Assembly (NCBI RefSeq): GCF_023238625.1 | Contig: NZ_CP096670.1 | Coordinates: 2,469,501 to 2,533,500 of the forward strand | Direction: 5' to 3' | DNA length: 64,000 nt | Source: Agarivorans sp. TSD2052 | GTDB lineage: Bacteria; Pseudomonadota; Gammaproteobacteria; Enterobacterales; Celerinatantimonadaceae | Shown here: piece by piece, positions 58,502 through 64,000 of the stretch | Numbering within the stretch: position 1 is the first letter of the stretch | How the letters are laid out: each line of letters starts with the position of its first letter | Program-made: the position numbers and the translations under genes | Notes under the pieces: generated by a model | Told to the model about the DNA's origin: nothing | What the model saw: the letters and a program-made list of their open reading frames with translations, nothing else | Database searches by the model: none

Positions 58502-58537
58502 GCCTTAGCCATCAGCTTGTCTAAACAACAGGCGGCA

Positions 58538-58574
58538 TAAAAAAAACCGATGATAGCTTATCATCGGTTTTTTT
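58538..58574. terminator. Bidirectional terminator after the chemoreceptor gene
   Basis: AAAACCGATGATA pairs with TATCATCGGTTTT around a three-base loop, A-run on one side and seven T on the other. It can also end the convergent ycgN transcript. Confidence 0.93.
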
Positions 58575-58633
58575 ATGTCTGTTTGTTTTCGCCGCTTGAG
58601 CTGTTTAGCTCACAACCTACTCATTCAGATGGC

Positions 58634-59089
58634 TTATTCACATTCATCCAATGGCCAACGCACAATGTAATTTTGCGAAGGGCCATTAAGCTGAGTTTCA
58701 CAAACAATCTTGCCACGTACTGAAGCGCCTCGTTTATGCATTTCTGAGCCTTTGCCTTTATTCAGCAAGGGATGCCACTCAGGCAAAGGTTTACCTTCAA
58801 TTAAGCGCTTGTACGCACAACTTGGCGGCAGCCAATGGAAGGCGTCAATATCATCCAAAGTGATTTTTACGCAATCTGGCACCTTGGCAAAGCGGTTACT
58901 GTAATCACTGCACTGGCAGGTTTTACTATTTAATAGTACACAGGCGATGTTGGTGTAATACAGTTCTTCGGTATCTTCATCTATCAGTTTAGACAAACAA
59001 CACTTACCACATCCATCACACAATGACTCCCACTCTTGGGCAGTCATTTGCGCCAAGGTTTTGGTTTCCCAAAATCTTACTTCACTCAC
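58634..59089 (-). CDS. ycgN: YcgN, UPF0260 Cys-cluster protein
   Basis: The 151-residue protein has eight conserved cysteines, including CDGCGKCC near residue 24 and C-x-C in KTCQCSDY near 57, of the YkgJ-type zinc- or iron-chelating superfamily. [24 protein letters not shown] is a YcgN hallmark spread over residues 85-108. Exact function unknown. Its ATG overlaps the end of the preceding hydrolase gene by eight bases. Last of ycgL-mltB-ycgM-ycgN. Confidence 0.9.
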   Translation of the reverse strand: MSEVRFWETKTLAQMTAQEWESLCDGCGKCCLSKLIDEDTEELYYTNIACVLLNSKTCQCSDYSNRFAKVPDCVKITLDDIDAFHWLPPSCAYKRLIEGKPLPEWHPLLNKGKGSEMHKRGASVRGKIVCETQLNGPSQNYIVRWPLDECE

Positions 59090-59747
59090 TCAATACAACC
59101 TCAGTTTCAACCGCTATATCGGCCACGTTCAATAGTAATTTATCATTAGCCGATAAGGGGCCAACCCCTGCGGGTGTGCCTGTTAATAACACATCCCCCG
59201 GCTCTAAAGTGAAACATGCCGACGCCTCACATAACAACTTGGTCATATTTCGAATCATTTGCCCCGTTGAACCTTGCTGCTTAACTATGCCATTTTGTTT
59301 AAAACTCAATGGAACTTCAGCCAACTCTGCCAAGCTATTGATGGGCTTGAAATGGCTAAGCACACAGCTCTTGTCAAACGCTTTGGCTCGTTCCCAAGGG
59401 TGGCCACGCTGTTTTAGCTCTAACTGAACATCTCGCAAGGTTAAATCGAGCGCCGCGGCATACCCCCAAACCGCATCATCAAGCTGCTCTGGCGTGGCAT
59501 TTTTTAGCGGTTTGCTAATTAATAAAGCAAGCTCAAGCTCGTAGTGAACGTCGCCAAACTGGTGCGGGATCTCAATAACGTCTTGTACAGCAATAAACGC
59601 AGTTTTAGGCTTAATGAAAAACACCGCTTGTTTGGCGGGTGCTCCTCCCATTTCTTGCATATGAGCAAGATAGTTTTGCCCTACACATACCGCTTTGTGA
59701 GCTACAAATGGTAAAACTGTGCCACTCTCATCAATATGTTGATACAT
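59082..59747 (-). CDS. ycgM: YcgM-like fumarylacetoacetate hydrolase family protein
   Basis: FAH-fold enzyme of 221 residues. Metal-binding acidic residues are in [14 protein letters not shown] near 70 and in [10 protein letters not shown] near 100. [12 protein letters not shown] near 128 and [12 protein letters not shown] near 187 are family motifs. Relatives act on oxaloacetate (decarboxylase or tautomerase), acylpyruvates or catechol breakdown products; substrate here unknown. It starts two bases before the transglycosylase ends. Confidence 0.87.
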   Translation of the reverse strand: MYQHIDESGTVLPFVAHKAVCVGQNYLAHMQEMGGAPAKQAVFFIKPKTAFIAVQDVIEIPHQFGDVHYELELALLISKPLKNATPEQLDDAVWGYAAALDLTLRDVQLELKQRGHPWERAKAFDKSCVLSHFKPINSLAELAEVPLSFKQNGIVKQQGSTGQMIRNMTKLLCEASACFTLEPGDVLLTGTPAGVGPLSANDKLLLNVADIAVETEVVLSE

Positions 59748-59749
59748 AA

Positions 59750-60715
59750 TTAAAACACCGGGGGATAAGAAATGCGGTCAGCTAATGTACCCACTGCAGC
59801 TACAAAATAGTGAGAGCGATTCCACTTCATCAATACTTGGTAATTATCGTAAGCCAGGTAGGCTCTGCCTTGTGCATCATCTGGTTGCACAATAGAGGCC
59901 GCAATATCACGAATCGGTAAATCACTGCCATCATAGCGACGAACACCAAGCGCTTGCCACTCACTTAAACTCTTTTTAATTTTAAGACCTGAATGGCTAG
60001 CGTCATACCCTTCAGGTAGTTTAACTTGGCGCCCCCAAGTTAGGTCATCATTCCAACCACTTTTGGCTAAATAGTTGGCTGCTGACGCCAACGCGTCAGC
60101 GGTGTTATTCCAAATATCTTTATGGCCATCACCATCAAAATCTTGAGCAAAACTTAAAAATGAACTAGGCATAAACTGTACCTGCCCCATTGCCCCTGCC
60201 CATGACCCTTTCATCTTTGCTGGACTGATATGGCCTTGTTCTAAGATATTAAGCGCGTGCATCAGTTCCTTTTTGAAAAACGCTTCACGGCGCCCCTCAT
60301 ATGACATTGTTGCCAATGCCGATATCACACTGTAATTACCGGTAAACTTACCAAAATTAGATTCAACACCCCATAAGGCGATAATAAAGCGAGGTTGAAC
60401 CTTATACTTCTTTTCAATCTCTTTAAGTAGCGGGTAGTGTTTTTTATACAAAGCCCTAGCTTGTTGAACCTTCCACTCAGGTACCGCTCTGGGTAAATAG
60501 GTATCTAAGGTTAACTTAAACTCCGGTTGTTGTTTGTCGGCCTTTACCGCTCGCGGGTAAAACTTAGCGTTGTTAAAAGCCGCATCAATTGTTGCTTGAG
60601 AAATACCTTGCTCCGCCGCATCAACCTTAAGCTGCTCTACATAGTTATCAAAGCCCGGCTCAGCGTGTGACGCGAAGGCAGCCGAAAATAGCAGCGCACT
60701 GATAATTTTATTCAC
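59750..60715 (-). CDS. MltB-family lytic murein transglycosylase
   Basis: The 321-residue periplasmic enzyme has a signal peptide (residues 1-18, ending SHA). The catalytic Glu lies in LWGVESNFGKF near residue 116; GAMGQVQFMPSSFLSFAQDFDGDGHKDIW is a hallmark spread over residues 172-200. It cuts peptidoglycan between MurNAc and GlcNAc, forming 1,6-anhydroMurNAc ends, substrates for the recycling NagZ also belongs to. No lipobox, so soluble. Embedded between ycgL and ycgM, where E. coli has no such gene. Confidence 0.9.
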   Translation of the reverse strand: MNKIISALLFSAAFASHAEPGFDNYVEQLKVDAAEQGISQATIDAAFNNAKFYPRAVKADKQQPEFKLTLDTYLPRAVPEWKVQQARALYKKHYPLLKEIEKKYKVQPRFIIALWGVESNFGKFTGNYSVISALATMSYEGRREAFFKKELMHALNILEQGHISPAKMKGSWAGAMGQVQFMPSSFLSFAQDFDGDGHKDIWNNTADALASAANYLAKSGWNDDLTWGRQVKLPEGYDASHSGLKIKKSLSEWQALGVRRYDGSDLPIRDIAASIVQPDDAQGRAYLAYDNYQVLMKWNRSHYFVAAVGTLADRISYPPVF

Positions 60716-60724
60716 TCACTTCCC

Positions 60725-61009
60725 CTATTTATTTTTAGCTTTGGCTTGCGCAGCCAAGTGCTGTTTAAGATAATTCTCTGGTGGTGGAGGCAATTGTAAA
60801 TAGTAACCTTGCTCCTTAAAGGCTTTTTCTAAAGCATCAATACTGACAATCGCGAAGTCTTTGTTAGGCCTTTTAGGGACAATCATGACAAGCTCTTTCG
60901 CGCCCATAAGATCAATTAAAGATTCGGGAACTTGGGAAAAATCGTCTTTCTTCTCAATATAGAGATAAGTTTGCTGTTTTTTGAGACTTTTATAGACTGC
61001 ACAGAACAT
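60725..61009 (-). CDS. ycgL: YcgL-domain protein (UPF0745)
   Basis: A small 94-residue protein with the compact YcgL fold: CAVYKSLKKQQTYLYIEKK at the N-terminus, the VPESLIDLMGAKELVMIV middle and LPPPPENYLKQHL near the end. The C-terminus is Lys/Ala-rich. Function unknown. It is divergent from minC with about 110 bases between the starts, and the first gene of the group with the transglycosylase, as in the E. coli min region. Confidence 0.92.
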   Translation of the reverse strand: MFCAVYKSLKKQQTYLYIEKKDDFSQVPESLIDLMGAKELVMIVPKRPNKDFAIVSIDALEKAFKEQGYYLQLPPPPENYLKQHLAAQAKAKNK

Positions 61010-61121
61010 GAAAATGTTAGTATCCTAAAGGCTGATCGGGTTATGCTGAAATGCAAACTATATCAGAATAAATCACCAAGCGTCATTGCTCGAATACAAA
61101 AGTAAAAGGAATCAGCTGTTC

Positions 61122-61829
61122 ATGTCCGGACAGGAAATAGAATTTAAAGGGACTAACTTCACTCTTTCAGTGGTTTACCTAGGAAATAATGATTTAAAGT
61201 CATTAAATGACAAGTTAATGGAAAAGGTAGCGCAAGCTCCGCAGTTCTTTAATTGTGCACCTATTGTCGTGAATGTTAGTGAAGTGGATAGTGACTTTGA
61301 CTTTGACCAACTCAAAGAAGTAGTCGAAGCGCAAGACTTTGTATTAGTCGGCGTGACTGGCTGTAAAACCACAGAACAAAAAACAGCAGCCAGATCAGCG
61401 GGTTTGGCAGTCATGACCAGTGGTTCTCAGCAAGCAAAAGCCAAGCCTATTGAGCCATCCACAGAGAAAGCGCCAACGCCCGCCCCCGTTCAACCAGAAG
61501 CCGTACCCACTAAAGTGGTCCGCGGTCAAATTCGTTCAGGCCAACAGATATATGCGCAAAACTCAGATTTAATCATTATTGGTTCTGTGGGTAACGGTGC
61601 TGAAGTCATTGCTGATGGTAACGTACACATCTACGGCGCTCTGCGCGGCAGAGCGGTAGCCGGCGCGAGTGGGCGAAAAGACAGTAAAATATTTTGCCAA
61701 AATTTGCAGGCAGAACTCATTTCTATTGCTGGTGTTTATATGTTGCATGAACAAATTGGCAGCCACGCCGATTTACCCCAATGCATCCATGTAGAAGACC
61801 AGCAAATCGTATTTAGTAATTTAAGTTAA
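61122..61829 (+). CDS. minC: MinC, septum site-determining inhibitor
   Basis: The 235-residue protein blocks FtsZ assembly away from mid-cell. N-terminal FtsZ-binding domain (IEFKGTNFTLSVVYL, residues 5-105), a Pro/Ala-rich linker (PTPAPVQPEAVPTK), then a C-terminal beta-helix domain that binds MinD (RSGQQIYAQNSDLIIIG, GNVHIYGALRGRAVAG). The frame is open from TTG 61086, but ATG 61122 begins the family N-terminus with AAGGA upstream. First of minCDE. Confidence 0.95.
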   Translation: MSGQEIEFKGTNFTLSVVYLGNNDLKSLNDKLMEKVAQAPQFFNCAPIVVNVSEVDSDFDFDQLKEVVEAQDFVLVGVTGCKTTEQKTAARSAGLAVMTSGSQQAKAKPIEPSTEKAPTPAPVQPEAVPTKVVRGQIRSGQQIYAQNSDLIIIGSVGNGAEVIADGNVHIYGALRGRAVAGASGRKDSKIFCQNLQAELISIAGVYMLHEQIGSHADLPQCIHVEDQQIVFSNLS

Positions 61830-61859
61830 CCTAGTTAACGAATATATAAAGGAAAGATA

Positions 61860-62672
61860 ATGGCTAAGATTATCGTTGTTACCTCCGGCAAAGGTGGTGT
61901 GGGTAAAACCACATCAAGTGCCGCCATAGGTACAGGCCTCGCGATCAAGGGGTTTAAAACCGTAATTATCGACTTTGATATTGGTTTACGAAACCTTGAT
62001 TTAATTATGGGTTGTGAACGTCGCGTTGTGTACGATTTTGTTAACGTGATTAAAGGTGAATCAAACCTAAGCCAGTCGTTAATCAAAGATAAGCGTACTG
62101 AAAACTTGTTCATTTTGCCTGCTTCGCAAACACGTGATAAAGATGCCTTGACTAAAGAAGGCGTCCAGAAGGTTCTAGATGACCTCGCCGAACAAGGTTT
62201 TGATTATATTGTGTGTGATTCACCAGCGGGGATTGAAACAGGCGCAATTATGGCCTTATATTTCGCTGATGAGGCCATTGTGACCACCAACCCAGAAGTA
62301 TCATCGGTGCGTGATTCAGACCGAATTTTGGGTATGTTAGCCAGCAAGTCTCAGCGTGCAGAACAAGGTAAAGAACCGGTAAAAGAACATTTGTTGTTAA
62401 CCCGTTATAACCCAGAACGCGTTAACCGAGGTGATATGCTTAGTGTAGAAGACGTACAAGATATCTTAGCTATTCCACTACTAGGTGTTATCCCTGAATC
62501 ACCGGCGGTACTCAAAGCCTCTAACTCAGGCGAACCAGTGATTTTAGATACTGAAAGTGATGCTGGCCTTGCGTACGATGATGCGGTTAGCAGATTGATT
62601 GGCGAAAATGTAGATTTCCGCTTTCTTGAAGAACAGAAAAAAGGCTTATTTAGCCGTTTATTTGGAGGATAA
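61860..62672 (+). CDS. minD: MinD, division site ATPase
   Basis: ParA/MinD-family ATPase of 270 residues, exactly the E. coli length. Deviant Walker [14 protein letters not shown] at residue 9, [10 protein letters not shown] near 117 and the C-terminal amphipathic membrane-targeting helix GLFSRLFGG are present. With MinE it oscillates on the membrane and carries MinC to the poles. It begins 30 bases after minC with an AAAGGA ribosome site. Confidence 0.97.
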   Translation: MAKIIVVTSGKGGVGKTTSSAAIGTGLAIKGFKTVIIDFDIGLRNLDLIMGCERRVVYDFVNVIKGESNLSQSLIKDKRTENLFILPASQTRDKDALTKEGVQKVLDDLAEQGFDYIVCDSPAGIETGAIMALYFADEAIVTTNPEVSSVRDSDRILGMLASKSQRAEQGKEPVKEHLLLTRYNPERVNRGDMLSVEDVQDILAIPLLGVIPESPAVLKASNSGEPVILDTESDAGLAYDDAVSRLIGENVDFRFLEEQKKGLFSRLFGG

Positions 62673-62674
62673 AA

Positions 62675-62938
62675 ATGTCTCTTTTAGACTACTTTCGCAC
62701 AACAAAACAGTCTAAAACGGCGCAAACCGCCAAAGAACGACTGCAAATTATTGTTGCTCACGAACGTGGCCAACGCAGTGGTCCTGACTACTTACCCGCA
62801 ATGAAGCAAGACATCATTGAGGTGATTAAAAAGTATGTTGATATCAACTCAGAACATGTCAATGTCAGCCTTGATAACAAGACTGACGACATAAGCGTAT
62901 TAGAATTAAATATTACGCTTCCTGAGCAACGTGATTAG
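62675..62938 (+). CDS. minE: MinE, topological specificity factor
   Basis: The 87-residue protein has an N-terminal membrane and MinD-binding segment ([30 protein letters not shown]) and a C-terminal dimerisation beta/alpha domain. It stimulates MinD ATPase. Starts two bases after minD. Its last 26 bases overlap the 3' end of rnd on the opposite strand. Confidence 0.96.
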   Translation: MSLLDYFRTTKQSKTAQTAKERLQIIVAHERGQRSGPDYLPAMKQDIIEVIKKYVDINSEHVNVSLDNKTDDISVLELNITLPEQRD

Positions 62939-64000
62939 CAAATAAAGGCTGACGCCAACCAGTAAGCAGTAGAGGTAACTCTGTCGCTTGCTGGTTACTT
63001 TTCCATGTCCAAGACAAATATTGATTGAGTACCTTTTTGCTCGCTAATACATCCTCTGGCAAACCTGACTCCTCTGAAACCTTCGTCACTACCACCTTCA
63101 GCTCTTGTATACATTTCTTGTAATCAGGGTAATCCACAATACGCTTGATTGGCTTAGGATAATCGGCTGCAGGTACTTTTTGCCCTTGTTGCACCAATTT
63201 CAGTAAACGATGGCCATGGATCCTTAGTTCCTGAGCAGGTAATTCAAGTCGTTGTAATTGTTCCATGCTTTGGGGCTGATAGCGGGCAATGGTCCATAAA
63301 CTGTCACCGTGAACCACATTGTTAATGGCTAAATCACGGCTAATTGCTTGCTGAATACGCCAGCTGCCCAGTGTTTTTAGCACCGCCAATTGTTGTGGGT
63401 TAAGTTTCCAGGCGTTCTTTATATCTCTATATGACTCATCCAAATTAGGCTCGCGCTGCTTAAAGGCCGCTAAACGTGCACTTTCTTCCAAGGCAGCTTG
63501 ATAACGCCCCTGCTCTTCTAGCTGTTGCTTAATTTTGAGATAGGCAGGTAACAGGTGAATAACGTCTAAGGCTGCGTAATCAAGCTGAGAGGCTCGCAAA
63601 GGCCGCGCTAACCAATCAGTGCGTGATTCACCTTTATCTATTTGAATACCTAATTCAGTATCAATAAAGCGCTGATACCCCAAGCTAATACCATGGCCTA
63701 AGAAAGCGGCTCCAACCTGTGTATCAAACACAGAAAGCCCAAACTGGCCGCTCACACGCTGGATGATTTCTAAGTCTTCACTAAAAGCATGTAGTACCCA
63801 GTGATGTTTGCTTAAAGCATGCCATAGTGGGGGCATATCTACCGCTAAGGGGTCGACCAAATAACACCGAATGCCATCATAAATTTGCAGCAAGCCCAAA
63901 TGCGCGTAGTAGGTTCTAGTGCGCACAAATTCAGTATCAAGAGCAAGAACTAACGGGGATTGTTCATTTAAATAACGCAACAGAGGCGCAAGTTGCGCCT
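62913..64000 (-). CDS. rnd: RNase D, 5' end cut off by the window edge
   Basis: 3'-5' exoribonuclease that trims tRNA 3' ends. The DEDD exonuclease domain is visible: Exo I in [13 protein letters not shown], Exo II in [13 protein letters not shown], and Exo III in [17 protein letters not shown], followed by HRDC domains ([15 protein letters not shown], from about 210; a second one near 290-330). The frame stays open to base 64000 with [13 protein letters not shown] preceding the motif, so the TTG at 63980 is internal and the true start lies beyond the edge. E. coli RNase D is 375 residues. Convergent with minE. Confidence 0.94.
   Translation of the reverse strand, partial: AQLAPLLRYLNEQSPLVLALDTEFVRTRTYYAHLGLLQIYDGIRCYLVDPLAVDMPPLWHALSKHHWVLHAFSEDLEIIQRVSGQFGLSVFDTQVGAAFLGHGISLGYQRFIDTELGIQIDKGESRTDWLARPLRASQLDYAALDVIHLLPAYLKIKQQLEEQGRYQAALEESARLAAFKQREPNLDESYRDIKNAWKLNPQQLAVLKTLGSWRIQQAISRDLAINNVVHGDSLWTIARYQPQSMEQLQRLELPAQELRIHGHRLLKLVQQGQKVPAADYPKPIKRIVDYPDYKKCIQELKVVVTKVSEESGLPEDVLASKKVLNQYLSWTWKSNQQATELPLLLTGWRQPLFANHVAQEA

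Noticed and set aside
1-64000. CRISPR array, tRNA or rRNA gene, complete IS element or prophage in the window.
   Set aside because: No regularly spaced repeats, cloverleaf-like sequences, transposase or phage structural genes were seen on either strand.

Overview
The window reads as chromosomal backbone DNA of a marine-type gammaproteobacterium. Its gene orders are shared with Vibrio, Shewanella and E. coli: sdhCDAB-sucABCD divergent from gltA, comEC-msbA-lpxK-ycaR-kdsB, lolCDE, mfd, minCDE next to the ycgL group, and ndh-ycfP-nagZ-lpoB-ycfL. Accessory families such as CsiV, DUF2947, DUF2919 and COG3014 point to the Alteromonadales/Vibrionales side. An Agarivorans-like organism is a guess from overall flavour; the genus cannot be fixed from the sequence alone.

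Layout. 1-4640: the end of an SOS mutagenesis cassette (imuA tail, imuB, dnaE2). 4.7-9 kb: single housekeeping genes (CDP-alcohol transferase, exported dienelactone hydrolase, rsuA, dCMP deaminase, SBF-like transporter). 9.2-14.3 kb: the fructose regulon, with cra divergent from fruBKA across an intergenic region holding two Cra-type operators and a CRP-type site. 14.7-17.3 kb: the 4.5S SRP RNA gene (minus strand), a DUF547 protein, pfkA and a 39-codon small ORF. 17.3-20.2 kb: the only clearly accessory stretch, a heavily decayed tubulin/FtsZ-superfamily gene that has lost its start, carries several frameshifts and stops, and is interrupted by about 1.07 kb of foreign-looking DNA with an intact SGNH hydrolase and an EAL-domain remnant. 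20.3-31.4 kb: TCA cycle block. 31.5-41.7 kb: LPS assembly and lipoprotein export, with comEC and DUF2062 head to head. 41.9-47.5 kb: PilZ protein, mfd, csiV, DUF2919. 47.6-58.5 kb: two chemoreceptors, a 2OG-Fe(II) oxygenase, ndh and the lpoB cell-wall cluster. 58.6-64 kb: ycgL/transglycosylase/ycgM/ycgN, minCDE, and rnd running off the right edge.

Working together: fru genes feed fructose 1,6-bisphosphate into glycolysis, where PfkA also acts; suc, sdh and gltA cover much of the TCA cycle; Ndh feeds electrons to quinone. Several genes serve the envelope: KdsB, LpxK and MsbA for lipid A and LPS, LolCDE for lipoproteins, LpoB, CsiV, NagZ and a transglycosylase for peptidoglycan, and MinCDE for placing the division site.

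Most of the window is ordinary core genome. The items most worth checking are the ruined tubulin-like gene with its insert, the SRP RNA lying antisense to the tempting 5' part of the DUF547 ORF, the sigma-28 promoter of the second chemoreceptor, and the uncharacterised 39-codon ORF.
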